This document shows positions 10,372-19,033 of a stretch of DNA of 64,000 nucleotides, one piece after another. Below the pieces are notes generated by a model that did not search any database, was not told the DNA's origin, and saw only the letters and a program-made list of their open reading frames with translations. The translations under genes and the position numbers were made by a program. This stretch comes from Chitinophagaceae bacterium. Lineage in GTDB: Bacteria > Bacteroidota > Bacteroidia > Chitinophagales > Chitinophagaceae. Location of the stretch: the NCBI GenBank assembly GCA_947381435.1, contig CANCVE010000008.1, forward strand, positions 1-64,000, given 5' to 3'. The first letter of the stretch is position 1, and every line of letters starts with the position of its first letter.

Positions 10372-11493
10372 TTATTTTTTTTGGGTAACTATTGAGTTTA
10401 GTTCCCATTCTTTCTTATAAGGAAATAAAAGTTGTTTATTAGCAGTAAAAACAACAGGAAGCCATACATAGGAGCACCGCATAAAGTTTTCGGTGTTGTG
10501 CCTTTCCAACATTATGATTGTTTGGTTTTTATCTCCATGAACACAAAACGCATTAGTACCCTGTGTGTTGTAAGTTGCCTCAGCCCCCTCGCCTTCACAA
10601 GGATTACCCACTATTTCCCATTGCCCCATTATGGTAGTTGCTTTATACACTTTAGCAGCATTCGATTTCCAGCCAGAAACATCAGATGTAACCAAATAAT
10701 AAATGCCTTCATGTTTAATAACCACCGGTGCTTCTCTTCTATTGGCCACCTCTATTTTAGACCATTTATTAGTAGAGTGTAAGTAATCGTCAGTAAGTTT
10801 TACAATGTGCAGACACCTTGAACCATTCGTTTCCTTACGGTCAAAAATAAAGTATGCCGAAGCATCCGTATCTACAAACAAGGTACAATCTTTCACTGCC
10901 CCACTATCATTTATAGGTCTATGATGACCAATGTAGGTAAAAGGACCTGTAATTTTATCTGCAACAGCCACACCTGCATCGGCGGTTCCAATAGCTTCTC
11001 CATGTTTGCCAGGATAGCCTACATAATGAAACCAAAGGACATATTTGTGTGTTTTTTCATTGTAAATAATTTTTGGCCGTTCCATTCGCATAGGTGCTCT
11101 CAATGGATTTGCCGTATCAGTAGAGGTAGATAATATAACGCCCTCATATTTCCAGTTGTACAGGTTTTTAGAACTGTAAAGTGTGATACCTGTAGTTGTG
11201 GCAGCACCATTATTTTCGTCTTTGCTAACCTTCAAGGGTCTCAATGCTAGCCCATACCAATAATAAGTTCCATTACTTTCTATTATACCCCCATCATGTG
11301 CATTTATAAGTTCGCCCCTATTATCACGCCATTCTACAAATTCGTTAATGCCACCATTCTTAAATATGGAAGTATCTACTTTTTCAAAATTTCTAGCAAC
11401 ACAATGAGTAGTTAATAATGAAGAAAGGAATAAAGATTTTAATAAATAGCGAAAGATAGCAATCAATAGATTTTCATTTTGAAGATGTATCAT
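10372..11493 (-). CDS. GH43-like glycoside hydrolase, exported
   Basis: A 373-residue five-bladed beta-propeller protein. The N-terminus is hydrophobic (LLKSLFLSSLLTTHCVA), which suggests a signal peptide and possibly a later true start. NAHDGGIIESNGTYYWYG carries the catalytic-base Asp region typical of GH43 enzymes acting on galactan-type chains. MERPKIIYNEKTHKYVLW and REAPVVIKHEGIYYLVTS are further blade motifs, the latter containing the likely general acid Glu. It would remove sugars from plant or microbial glycans. The subfamily is not certain. Confidence 0.8.
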   Translation of the reverse strand: MIHLQNENLLIAIFRYLLKSLFLSSLLTTHCVARNFEKVDTSIFKNGGINEFVEWRDNRGELINAHDGGIIESNGTYYWYGLALRPLKVSKDENNGAATTTGITLYSSKNLYNWKYEGVILSTSTDTANPLRAPMRMERPKIIYNEKTHKYVLWFHYVGYPGKHGEAIGTADAGVAVADKITGPFTYIGHHRPINDSGAVKDCTLFVDTDASAYFIFDRKETNGSRCLHIVKLTDDYLHSTNKWSKIEVANRREAPVVIKHEGIYYLVTSDVSGWKSNAAKVYKATTIMGQWEIVGNPCEGEGAEATYNTQGTNAFCVHGDKNQTIIMLERHNTENFMRCSYVWLPVVFTANKQLLFPYKKEWELNSIVTQKK

Positions 11494-12131
11494 GTAAACG
11501 TTTTTATTAAATCATATCAATTATTTCGCCAATTTTAGATGTTCCTCACTTTGTTGTGTTTATAGGTAAACGATGACAATTAGGACTTTGAGAATTGTAA
11601 ATGGTGAGGAACTATCTACTTATTGGCGAATGAGTGGGGAGAACAAACAAAGGGAAAAGAGTTCTTCATCCTTTCAGGGAAGGAAATGGAAGTACCGCAA
11701 GGATAATGGGAAACCTAATGCTAAGAAAGCAAGGTTATGATGCGCTGAAATTTGATTGACAGTAAAAACTTTGAGTTATATGTGCAGGCTGTTCAATTTT
11801 CCGCTAAATAGGACTACACTAAAATAGAATCACATATCCAACTTATCTTCCCAACTTAGCCTCTATTTTGTGTAATGTTTCCACTGCTTTCTGCTTAGGA
11901 ATGTCTATCCCCTCTAATTATTCTTTTCCTCCCTTCCTCCCACAATCCCTACCTTGCGCTCGGTTAAGGGGTACAGGCGGTTAAGAAAGGCTTCGCTGAG
12001 AGCGAAACCTTCCTTTATAAAACCACTTTACAAGCCTTCTCTACAGGCATCTTCCACTTTTCTCACCTTGTTTTATACGTTCTACCAACGAGATAAGGAG
12101 GCGTATTGGGTATGCCTCCCGCCATTTCCGA
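11494..12131. other. Long intergenic region, possible remnant
   Basis: About 640 bases between divergent GH43 and the 12.1-kb tandem array. A 55-codon frame at 11573-11740 (+) encodes a basic, Ser/Lys/Arg-rich peptide (SGENKQREKSSSSFQGRKWK) that I do not recognise and that may be spurious. A hairpin lies around 11980-12015 (AAGGCTTCGCT/AGCGAAACCTT). Another, built on GGAGGC/GCCTCC, lies at about 12097-12119, directly before the array. Confidence 0.5.
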
Positions 12132-12362
12132 TACCTCGGATGTGACATCCGATACCTCGGATACGATAAAAGATACCTCGGATGCAACAAAACATACCTC
12201 GGATACGATAAAACATACCTCGGATACGATAAAAGATACCTCGGATGCGACAAAGCATGCCTCGGATGCGACAAAAGATACCTCGGATGCGACAAAGCAT
12301 ACCTCGGATACGATAAAAGATACCTTGGATGCGACAAAGCATACTTCGGAAGTAAGTAAACA
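12132..12362. repeat. Intergenic tandem array A: 11 units of 21 nt
   Basis: Eleven head-to-tail units, each exactly 21 nt, beginning TACCTCGGAT and continuing RCGAYAAARSA. Unit junctions fall at 12132, 12153, 12174 and so on to 12362, with no length variation although bases differ. Two unit versions (GCGACAAAGCA and ACGATAAAAGA tails) partly alternate. Because 21 is a multiple of three, several frames stay open (for example repeated TSDATKH at 12112-12378). The substitutions do not look synonymous, so I do not treat it as a gene. It lies between divergent GH43 and lolD. Confidence 0.95.
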
Positions 12363-12483
12363 AAAAGATTTATTTTAAATTAAAAAACAAAAAATAGTTA
12401 TGAATAAGGTAATAACAAATAATCATTGAGAACATAATTTTAATGTTTCAAAATCAATCAAATCATTTAATCAACGGTATAAC

Positions 12484-12491
12484 TAAGTTTG
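12484..12491 (+). promoter_or_regulatory. Candidate -7 box of lolD
   Basis: TAAGTTTG followed by CACC fits TAnnTTTG and ends only 4 bases before the lolD ATG. Transcription starting there would give a leaderless or nearly leaderless message. The -33 element is unclear. Confidence 0.4.
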
Positions 12492-12495
12492 CACC

Positions 12496-13149
12496 ATGTT
12501 ACAAGCAAAAGGTATCACGAAGAGTTATGGCCCATTAGCGGTATTGAAAGGAGTAGATATAAGCATTGAGAAAGGAGAAATTGTATCGATAGTGGGAAGC
12601 TCGGGCGCAGGAAAAAGTACATTATTGCACATTCTTGGCTCATTAGATACGCCCGATGCTGGAACCATAATGATGAATGACATTGCCGTACACTCACTAA
12701 AAGGACGCAAACTTGCCAACTTTAGAAATAAGAATATTGGTTTTGTATTTCAGTTTCACCACTTATTGCCAGAATTTAATGCCATAGAAAATGTTTGTAT
12801 CCCCGGATGGATTGCCGGCAGAAGCAAGAAACAAGTGCGTGATGAGGCAGCCAAATTACTGGACTTACTAGGGCTAGGACACCGACTAGAAAATAAACCT
12901 AACGAGATGAGCGGGGGCGAACAACAACGTGTGGCGGTGGCAAGGGCATTAATAAACAACCCAAGTATTGTTTTTGCAGATGAACCAACTGGCAACTTAG
13001 ATAGTGCCAATGCCGAAGCTTTGCACCATCTTTTTCTGGAGCTACGCAATACCCTTCAACAAACATTTTTGATAGTAACACACAACGAAGAACTCGCTGC
13101 CATGAGCGACCGAACCATCCACATGCGCGACGGGAGGATAGTAAAATAG
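12496..13149 (+). CDS. lolD: ABC transporter ATP-binding protein, LolD-like
   Basis: A 217-residue ATPase of the LolD/MacB/FtsE class. Walker A (GSSGAGKST, about 35-43), Q-loop ([12 protein letters not shown]), ABC signature ([14 protein letters not shown], about 138-151), Walker B (IVFADEP) and the switch His (VTHNEE) are all intact. The partner would be a LolC/E-type permease releasing lipoproteins from the inner membrane. No permease is adjacent, so assignment to lipoprotein release rests on sequence resemblance. In Bacteroidota the ATPase is often encoded alone. Confidence 0.88.
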   Translation: MLQAKGITKSYGPLAVLKGVDISIEKGEIVSIVGSSGAGKSTLLHILGSLDTPDAGTIMMNDIAVHSLKGRKLANFRNKNIGFVFQFHHLLPEFNAIENVCIPGWIAGRSKKQVRDEAAKLLDLLGLGHRLENKPNEMSGGEQQRVAVARALINNPSIVFADEPTGNLDSANAEALHHLFLELRNTLQQTFLIVTHNEELAAMSDRTIHMRDGRIVK

Positions 13150-13175
13150 TTATGAGATATGAGTTATGAACCGAT

Positions 13176-13241
13176 AATCGAAAGGAACGAGAATCGTAAG
13201 TTTAAGGAGTTCCATACTTGCGATTCTCGTTCCTTTCGATT
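13176..13241. repeat. Long palindromic repeat between convergent genes
   Basis: A 25-base arm at 13176-13200 (AATCGAAAGGAACGAGAATC...) pairs with 13217-13241, 24 of 25 positions, around a 16-base loop. It fills the gap between the lolD stop (13149) and the ctp stop (13255) and could terminate both. The preceding TAGTTATGAGATATGAG word begins at the lolD stop codon itself. Confidence 0.7.
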
Positions 13242-13254
13242 GCCGATTAATCTA

Positions 13255-14847
13255 CTATTTCATCGTTTCCAACGCCTTCTTTACTGTATTATCTGTTTGG
13301 TTTTCTAATTCATAATAACCTTCTGTACGGAATACTTGTCTTGCCATCAGCGCCTGCATCCTATGTAGTATTTCCGCCTTTTCTTTTGGCGTAACCTCTG
13401 CCAAATTAATTGCATCTCTCTGCATGGCAATTGTTTTTATCCCCTGCCATTCAGCTTCTCCTGGAATAAACTGCTGAAGCAACTGAGCTGTAGTAGTTAT
13501 TTTTTGAAACTTACTTTTATTATCTAAAAAGTAATGATAAACATAGCTGTTTAGTGTGTTTCTAAAATAAAAGCGTGTATATGGAATAGAAGATTTAGAA
13601 GAGTCGATGGGTACAAAAACATCTGGCGTAATGCCACCGCCACCATAAACGGTATGCCCCGCAGGTGTTTTGTAAGCCTTTCCTCTGTTACTGCTAGTAT
13701 CTTTTCCGGTAAGCTCTCCATTATGATATCGTTTCATTAGCTCATCATCATAATCTTGTTTGCTTTTATCATTGTATGGCTTCTGTATATTTCTACCCAA
13801 TGGCGTATAATAATGTGCTACCGTAAGGCGCAATGCACTTCCATCACTTAGTTGAAACTGCTGTTGCACCAATCCCTTTCCAAAACTTCTGCGCCCAATA
13901 ATGGTTGCCCTATCCCAATCTTGCAATGCACCACTTAGTATTTCACTAGCACTTGCCGATGTTTCATCTATCAAAACGGCTAACTGTCCTTTCTCAAACA
14001 ATCCTTCTTTTCTACATTTATAATCTGTTCTTGGCGATTGATTTCCTTCGGTATAAACAACCAGTTTGTTTTCATCCAAAAACTCATCGGCTATGGCAGT
14101 CGCTTCGTTTACAAGTCCACCACCATTACCACGCAAATCCAGGATTAGTTTCTTCATACCTTGTTTTTGCAGTTTTTCTAGGTTCTGCATAAACTCCTCA
14201 TACGTTCTGTCGCCAAACTTATTCAGTTTTATATAACCTGTTTCTGGGGCAATAATGTAAGCGGCATCAATAGAAGGAATAGGAATATTGCCACGGGTAA
14301 CGGTTACATTAAGCAGCTTTCCATTGCGCAAAACAGCAATTTTTACAGTAGAACCCGCTTCTCCACGAAGAGTTTTTCTTATTTCTATGCCATTAGTCTT
14401 TTTACCGTACAATAAAGTAGTGTCATTTGCTTTTAGCAACATATCACCCACCTGCAATCCTGCTTTTTCTCCAGGGCCATCCTTTATTACATTCATTACG
14501 TTTACAGTATCATTCATCAATTGGTATTCTACACCAATTCCCTGAAAATTTCCTTGCAAATCATCATTAACATCCTTCACATATTTAGAGGGAATATAAA
14601 CTGAGTGAGGATCAAGGTGTGCCAAAAGGTTATCAATTACCGCTTGGCTTACACTATCAGCCTTATCAGCATCTACATAACGTTCTTTTATTAAATCAAC
14701 AACCTCCTGAATTGAGTTCTTTTTGCCACTGCCCATAAAGATGGCGCTGTTGGTTTTATCGTGTAGTTGGAAGCCGATAATCATCCCAATAATCACCAAT
14801 ACTGCGAACAAAAGGGGCAACCAGACTTGTAATTTTTTATTAGCCAT
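13255..14847 (-). CDS. C-terminal processing protease (S41 family)
   Basis: A 530-residue periplasmic serine protease with one N-terminal membrane anchor (LQVWLPLLFAVLVIIGMIIG). It has a PDZ domain (DGPGEKAGLQVGDMLLKAND) and the tail-specific peptidase domain. The catalytic Ser is near 299 (DETSASASE) and the Lys at 324 (SFGKGLVQQ), with the expected 25-residue spacing. The C-terminal part is the extra helical region common in Bacteroidota CTPs. The frame is open to a TTG at 14883, but the ATG at 14847 directly precedes the anchor. Substrates are not evident from context. Confidence 0.93.
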   Translation of the reverse strand: MANKKLQVWLPLLFAVLVIIGMIIGFQLHDKTNSAIFMGSGKKNSIQEVVDLIKERYVDADKADSVSQAVIDNLLAHLDPHSVYIPSKYVKDVNDDLQGNFQGIGVEYQLMNDTVNVMNVIKDGPGEKAGLQVGDMLLKANDTTLLYGKKTNGIEIRKTLRGEAGSTVKIAVLRNGKLLNVTVTRGNIPIPSIDAAYIIAPETGYIKLNKFGDRTYEEFMQNLEKLQKQGMKKLILDLRGNGGGLVNEATAIADEFLDENKLVVYTEGNQSPRTDYKCRKEGLFEKGQLAVLIDETSASASEILSGALQDWDRATIIGRRSFGKGLVQQQFQLSDGSALRLTVAHYYTPLGRNIQKPYNDKSKQDYDDELMKRYHNGELTGKDTSSNRGKAYKTPAGHTVYGGGGITPDVFVPIDSSKSSIPYTRFYFRNTLNSYVYHYFLDNKSKFQKITTTAQLLQQFIPGEAEWQGIKTIAMQRDAINLAEVTPKEKAEILHRMQALMARQVFRTEGYYELENQTDNTVKKALETMK

Positions 14848-14880
14848 AAGAGAGCGTATTCTAACCTGTTTTAAAGGCGG

Positions 14881-14910
14881 CAAATATATCTGTAATCGGT
14901 CATTGGCAAT
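14881..14910 (-). promoter_or_regulatory. Candidate promoter of the S41 protease gene
   Basis: On the minus strand TATATTTG (14888-14881) is a perfect -7 box. ATTG (14910-14907) sits 18 bases upstream as a near -33 TTTG. The -7 box ends 33 bases before the ATG. Confidence 0.55.
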
Positions 14911-15085
14911 AGAGATTAAGGATAGGCGAGCGATTGATTTTAAAGTAAATGGATGCTTATGTCTATTTCTAAGAAGAATTTAAAATTGATATTATGTTGA
15001 TTGATAGGTAAACTATTGCCAAGAAATACTATATTTAAACCTTGATAGGCTAGTTTTAAGTTGACTAAATATAAATTAGAAAAAT

Positions 15086-15928
15086 ATGCCAGTACAATTA
15101 ATTGCCGATAGCGGTTCTACAAAATGCGAATGGTGTTTGCTGTATAATGGCAAAAAGAAGATTATTAATACGCATGGCATCAGTCCTTATTTTGTAAAAA
15201 GGGAACAGATAGTTGATTTGTTGGAACAAGACTTGGTGCCAGAATTAAAGAACGTAGAAATTGAAGAACTGCACTTTTATGGCACAGGAATGGGCAATCC
15301 ATCCAACGAAAAGATAGTAAGATTAGCTTTGAAAGAAGTCTTTTCTACTGCCGAAATAACCTTGCAAGATGATTTACTGGGAGCCGCCCGTGCTTTGTGT
15401 GGCCACGAAAAAGGTATTGCCTGCATATTAGGAACCGGTGCAAACTCTTGCTATTACAACGGCAAAAAGATTGTAAAGAATAGTCCAGGATTGGGTTATG
15501 TATTGGGCGATGAAGGCAGCGGGGCTTATTTGGGAAAGAAAGTAATACAATACTATCTGTACAATACTTTCGACGAAGAACTTTTGTACCGCTTTAATAA
15601 ACAGTTCAATGTTACTAAAGATGATATTCTGGATAGTGTTTACAAAAAGCCGCTTGCCAATAGATATTTGGCTAGTTACGCCATCTTTTTGGCAGAAAAC
15701 AGGGGTCATTACATGATAGAAAACATTATTGAAGATGGATTGAACGATTTTGTATTCAATCATCTATATAAATATGAAGAGTCTTGGAAGATGCCCATCA
15801 ACTTTACGGGCAGCATTGCTTTTGGTTTTAAGGATGTACTTCAAGAACTTTGCAATACCTACGAACTAGAATTGGGCAATGTATTCCAAAGCCCGATGGA
15901 TGGTTTGGTAGAGTTTCATAAAGAATAG
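15086..15928 (+). CDS. N-acetylglucosamine kinase-like protein (BadF/BadG/BcrA/BcrD ATPase family)
   Basis: A 280-residue ASKHA-fold kinase. The N-terminal phosphate-1 loop (IADSGSTKCEWCL), the phosphate-2 segment (ACILGTGANSCYYNG) and GLGYVLGDEGSGAYLGKK are diagnostic of the BadF/NagK-like family. It would phosphorylate an amino sugar, probably N-acetylglucosamine from peptidoglycan or glycan recycling. The substrate is inferred from the family. Its stop codon (TAG, 15926-15928) runs directly into a palindromic word repeat. Confidence 0.82.
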   Translation: MPVQLIADSGSTKCEWCLLYNGKKKIINTHGISPYFVKREQIVDLLEQDLVPELKNVEIEELHFYGTGMGNPSNEKIVRLALKEVFSTAEITLQDDLLGAARALCGHEKGIACILGTGANSCYYNGKKIVKNSPGLGYVLGDEGSGAYLGKKVIQYYLYNTFDEELLYRFNKQFNVTKDDILDSVYKKPLANRYLASYAIFLAENRGHYMIENIIEDGLNDFVFNHLYKYEESWKMPINFTGSIAFGFKDVLQELCNTYELELGNVFQSPMDGLVEFHKE

Positions 15929-15935
15929 TTTCTGG

Positions 15936-15981
15936 TTACTGGTTTCAAGTTACTAGTTGCCAACAACCTGAAACCAGCAAC
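15936..15981. repeat. Palindromic word repeat (GGTTTCAAGTTACTAG type)
   Basis: GTTACTGGTTTCAAGTT (15936-15952) pairs with AACCTGAAACCAGCAAC (15965-15981) at 15 of 17 positions. It begins a few bases after the kinase stop codon and probably forms a hairpin in the 3' end of the message. Confidence 0.55.
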
Positions 15982-16017
15982 TTGTAACATTTCATAAATA
16001 AGTAAGTTTTTCGATTC

Positions 16018-16584
16018 ATGCATCTTTTAGAACCACATTTCAATTGGCGGTATATGTATAACGCAGAAGAGGACAAGCGTTCCCCTTTTTATGGCGTGGT
16101 ACACAGCGAATTCGAATTTTCTGCTACCGTTTACAACTATTATATACATCCTCAATGGGAAGATTTTGGTAGTAACACACTTTACCTAAAGATTATTTAT
16201 GTTGACTACGAACTTCATTTTGCCATTATAGAAATGATTGGCGAATGGAACGATGCCATAGAAAATGACATCATGGAACTAAAGCGCGAAGTAATTGATA
16301 AACTCGCCCATTATAACATTATTAAATACATTCTTATTACAGAGAATATCCTCAACTTTCATAGTGGCGATAAGGATTATTATGAAGAATGGTTTGAGAA
16401 TGTAACCGACGAAAACGGATGGATTGTATCCTTGAACATGCCCGAACAAAGTCAGTATGATTTCCGGAAGAGAAAGCTAAACTACTACATAGAACTAATG
16501 GAAATCCCCGAATGGCGTACCTACAAACCCTATCACCTTTTTAAAAAGATTGATGAGGAGATAATGAAAAGACTTCCACAGTGA
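16018..16584 (+). CDS. Hypothetical protein
   Basis: A 188-residue acidic, aromatic-rich protein with no signal peptide or membrane segment (start MHLLEPHFNWRYMYNAEEDK; middle IIEMIGEWNDAIENDIMELK). I do not recognise a named family, although it reads as a normal, well-conserved cytoplasmic protein. The stop codon TGA (16582-16584) is the first part of the CAGTGAACAGTAATCAG repeat block that follows. Confidence 0.75.
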   Translation: MHLLEPHFNWRYMYNAEEDKRSPFYGVVHSEFEFSATVYNYYIHPQWEDFGSNTLYLKIIYVDYELHFAIIEMIGEWNDAIENDIMELKREVIDKLAHYNIIKYILITENILNFHSGDKDYYEEWFENVTDENGWIVSLNMPEQSQYDFRKRKLNYYIELMEIPEWRTYKPYHLFKKIDEEIMKRLPQ

Positions 16585-16652
16585 ACAGTAATCAGTAAAC
16601 AGTTATCAGTGAACAGTTATCAGTAAGCAGTAAACAGTAATCAGTTAATAGA
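16580..16652. repeat. CAGTTATCAGTAAACAG word-repeat block (left of four-helix-bundle gene)
   Basis: Imperfect iterations of (T)CAGTRAACAGTTATCAGT in one orientation: CAGTGAACAGTAATCAG, TAAACAGTTATCAGTGAAC, AGTTATCAGTAAGCAGTA, and so on. The same words flank the other side of the next gene. The block overlaps the stop codon of the upstream gene. Confidence 0.85.
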
Positions 16653-16707
16653 GAAGTTCCTGTTGTTTGAACGGTGTATCTTTATTGCTTAAGTAATAAT
16701 ATTGTTT

Positions 16708-17058
16708 ATGGAAAGTAGTTTGGTTTATAACAAAGCATATCTTTTTTCCATAAGAATGATAAGAGCGTTTGAGTACTTGAGGAGAGATAAAAAAGAGTTT
16801 ATTTTATCAAAGCAGTTATTGCGTAGCGGAACTTCTGTTGGAGCAAACATAGCAGAAGCAAACGGAGCAATCTCAAAAAATGATTTCTCATCTAAAATGA
16901 GTATTGCCTATAAAGAATGTCTTGAAACCAAATATTGGCTTTCACTTTTAAAAGATACAGATTATATAGATGAACCAACCTTTTTAAGCATCAATAAAGA
17001 TGCAGATGAAATATGTAAAATGCTTTTTGCAATATTAAAAACGACAAGAATCAGTTAG
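16708..17058 (+). CDS. Four-helix-bundle protein (S23 / 23S rRNA intervening-sequence family)
   Basis: A 116-residue helical protein. LLRSGTSVGANIAEANGA is the hallmark of the TIGR02436/S23-type four-helix-bundle family, first seen inside 23S rRNA intervening sequences and related to the Avd accessory protein of diversity-generating retroelements. Neither rRNA nor a reverse transcriptase is nearby. The gene is bracketed by the same short word repeats on both sides and its TAG stop (17056-17058) lies inside the right-hand block. The frame is open from a TTG at 16702, but the ATG at 16708 is preferred. Function unknown. Confidence 0.88.
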   Translation: MESSLVYNKAYLFSIRMIRAFEYLRRDKKEFILSKQLLRSGTSVGANIAEANGAISKNDFSSKMSIAYKECLETKYWLSLLKDTDYIDEPTFLSINKDADEICKMLFAILKTTRIS

Positions 17059-17138
17059 CAGTTAGCAGTAAACAGTTATCAGTGAGAAACAATTTAGATT
17101 TTTAACTGCTCACTGTTTACTGATAACTGTTAACTGTC
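17051..17138. repeat. CAGTTATCAGTAAACAG inverted word-repeat block (right of four-helix-bundle gene)
   Basis: Forward words at 17051-17086 (CAGTTAGCAGTTAGCAG, TAAACAGTTATCAGTGAG) and their complements at 17103-17138 form a hairpin. AACAGTTATCAGT at 17071-17083 matches ACTGATAACTGTT at 17119-17131 exactly. The block contains the stop codon of the four-helix-bundle gene and, on the other strand, that of the TPR gene. Confidence 0.85.
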
Positions 17139-17441
17139 AAGGTCTTCATACGCCGCTTGCAATTCATTATATGCATGATTATCCTTTGCTTTTTTAGCTG
17201 CTGCCATACCCTTTTCGTACCATTCAATGGCGAGGTCTCTATGTGCTAGTTTCTCTAAAAGTTTTGCCAGATGATAATATGAGCCAATATAATCAGGACT
17301 CTCCGTTAGTATTTCTTCAAACAATATCCTAGCTTTCAAGTCGTCGCCAATCTTTATATATTCCAAAGCCAAAGCGTGCCTAAGAAAATTATCTTTCGGT
17401 GTAGCCTTCAAAAACTCATTCAACTTTTGTATCCTATCCAT
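17130..17441 (-). CDS. Small tetratricopeptide-repeat protein
   Basis: A 103-residue protein made of about two and a half TPR helix pairs (NFLRHALALEYIKIGDDLKA, DYIGSYYHLAKLLEKLAH, DLAIEWYEKGM). There is no signal peptide, so it is probably a cytoplasmic scaffold or adaptor. It is divergent from hemW. The TAA stop (17132-17130) lies inside the CAGTTAACAG repeat, so the last residues may be set by that element. Confidence 0.8.
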   Translation of the reverse strand: MDRIQKLNEFLKATPKDNFLRHALALEYIKIGDDLKARILFEEILTESPDYIGSYYHLAKLLEKLAHRDLAIEWYEKGMAAAKKAKDNHAYNELQAAYEDLDS

Positions 17442-17452
17442 AATAAATTATT

Positions 17453-17567
17453 GCCACAAAGAAACAGAAAAGTAATAAGTTCATTTACAATAACCTTTTT
17501 AGCTTTCATAAGGATAATATTCCTCTTTTCCTCTTTGCCTATCTCCTACTTCCCTTTTCTTTGTGGC
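17453..17567. repeat. CACAAAG-type inverted repeat in a divergent promoter region
   Basis: GCCACAAAGAAA (17453-17464) is complementary to TTTCTTTGTGGC (17556-17567), about 90 bases apart, with pyrimidine-rich filler. It occupies the whole gap between the TPR gene and hemW. It belongs to the same family as the copies near 18.7, 20.7 and 21.6 kb. Confidence 0.6.
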
Positions 17568-17579
17568 TCAACTTAATAT

Positions 17580-18704
17580 ATGGCAGGCATCTACATTCAC
17601 ATACCCTTTTGCAGGAAAGCCTGCCACTATTGCAACTTTCATTTTTCCACAACGCATAGTCTGCTGCCACAAATGGTGGATAGTATTGTGCAGGAAATTA
17701 GGCTCAGGAAAAACTACCTATCCTCCCCCGTTTCCACTATCTATTTTGGTGGTGGTACGCCTAGCATCTGTAATAATGAGCAATTAGCTTCTTTACTTGA
17801 TGAACTAAAATCGGCTTTTCATCTCGCACCTTCCGTAGAAATGACACTCGAAGCCAACCCCGATGATATCACCGCCGAGAAACTTTCTCATTGGAAATCT
17901 GTTGGCATCAATAGGCTAAGTATTGGCGTGCAGTCTTTTAGAGAAGAAGATTTGCAATGGATGAATCGTGCACATAATGCCGCTCAGGCCACCGATGCCA
18001 TCCAGTTGGCCAAGCACTATGGGTTCAATAACATTAGTATCGATTTAATTTATGGAACGCCTACTTTATCGGACGAGCAGTGGCAACAAAATGTGCAAAC
18101 GGCCATCAACTTGCAAGTGCCGCACCTTAGTTGTTATGCCCTAACGGTGGAATCGAGGACGGCTTTGGATAAGATGATTGAGCGAAAAAAGATGCAGGCA
18201 CCCGACCCAGAAAAGCAAGCCCGCCATTTTGAATTGCTGATGGAGTGGATGGAAGCCGCCGGTTACGAACACTACGAGATAAGCAATTTTGCCAAGCCCA
18301 CCATGCGCAGTAAACACAATAGCAGCTACTGGCAAGGCGAACATTATGTGGGTTTGGGACCGGCAGCACACTCGTTTAATGGACAAAGCCGCCAATGGAA
18401 CTTGGCCAATAATGCCTTGTATATAAAGAATATTGCGGAGGGAATAGTGCCTTTTGAAATGGAAACACTTACCCCCACACAAGCTTTGAATGAATACATC
18501 ATGACGAGCCTTAGAACGAGCGAAGGCTTATCTTTTATCCATATAAAAGAAAATTGGGACGAACAGAAAGTCATGGATATAAGGAAGAATGCTGCTGCTT
18601 ATGTACTGCAAGGCAATGCATTGATTATTGATGAACACCTACAACTAACCCAAAAGGGTAAATTATTGGCGGATGGCATTGCTGCCGATTTGTTTTTTGA
18701 TTAA
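17580..18704 (+). CDS. hemW: Radical SAM heme chaperone HemW-like protein
   Basis: A 374-residue radical-SAM protein. The [4Fe-4S]/SAM motif is C11-x3-C15-x2-C18 (CRKACHYCNF), followed by YFGGGTPS and the HemW C-terminal domain (HYEISNFAKP, GLGPAAHSF). By family knowledge HemW binds heme and delivers it to respiratory enzymes. It lacks coproporphyrinogen oxidase activity despite frequent annotation as HemN. It uses the start MAGIYIHIPF, directly after the CACAAAG hairpin. Confidence 0.9.
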   Translation: MAGIYIHIPFCRKACHYCNFHFSTTHSLLPQMVDSIVQEIRLRKNYLSSPVSTIYFGGGTPSICNNEQLASLLDELKSAFHLAPSVEMTLEANPDDITAEKLSHWKSVGINRLSIGVQSFREEDLQWMNRAHNAAQATDAIQLAKHYGFNNISIDLIYGTPTLSDEQWQQNVQTAINLQVPHLSCYALTVESRTALDKMIERKKMQAPDPEKQARHFELLMEWMEAAGYEHYEISNFAKPTMRSKHNSSYWQGEHYVGLGPAAHSFNGQSRQWNLANNALYIKNIAEGIVPFEMETLTPTQALNEYIMTSLRTSEGLSFIHIKENWDEQKVMDIRKNAAAYVLQGNALIIDEHLQLTQKGKLLADGIAADLFFD

Positions 18705-18713
18705 TGAAATATT

Positions 18714-18862
18714 GTTACTACTCAGGTGTATTTAACCACAAGGAACACTAAGCTTTTCAACAAGAACACAAGGATGGAAGGTTATTATTTTGTTGAATTA
18801 CTAATGGGGGACTCTAAACCATTGTGTTCTTTGTTTTTTCCTAGAGTGGTAATTTTTATGAG
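18714..18862. repeat. CACAAGG interspersed element, copy 1
   Basis: It begins GTTACTACTCAGGTGTATTT AACCACAAGG and ends with TTGTGTTCTTTG...GAGTGGTAATTTTTATGAG. The left end matches, in inverted orientation, the right end of the element at 21607-21760. The element is non-coding and word-rich. Confidence 0.6.
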
Positions 18863-19033
18863 TAATTATGAGATATTTCATTTAATCGGGGGATGTTGAT
18901 AGTTAATGTAGAATAAATATTCTCAATACATAATGATAATATCAACTCAGATACTACATTTTACATCCCTTTACAGCTTCATCTAAATCTAAAAGAACTC
19001 TTTATAAGCTACATTTATCGAAATACTTTATAA

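Noticed and set aside
11573-11740. 55-codon basic frame
   Set aside because: Short, no recognisable family, no good start context; kept only as a note in the intergenic entry.
12041-12378. Open frames on both strands, including a TSDATKH heptapeptide repeat protein preceded by AAGGAGG
   Set aside because: Frames stay open because the unit is 21 nt. Substitutions between units are not biased to silent sites, and the AAGGAGG belongs to a hairpin.
16580-17138. Insertion sequence carrying the four-helix-bundle gene
   Set aside because: No transposase and no clear target duplication; only a repeat-flanked cassette can be supported.
18705-19033. tRNA or small structured RNA in the gap after hemW
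   Set aside because: No cloverleaf or acceptor-type pairing could be formed; the sequence is explained by the CACAAGG element and AT-rich spacer.
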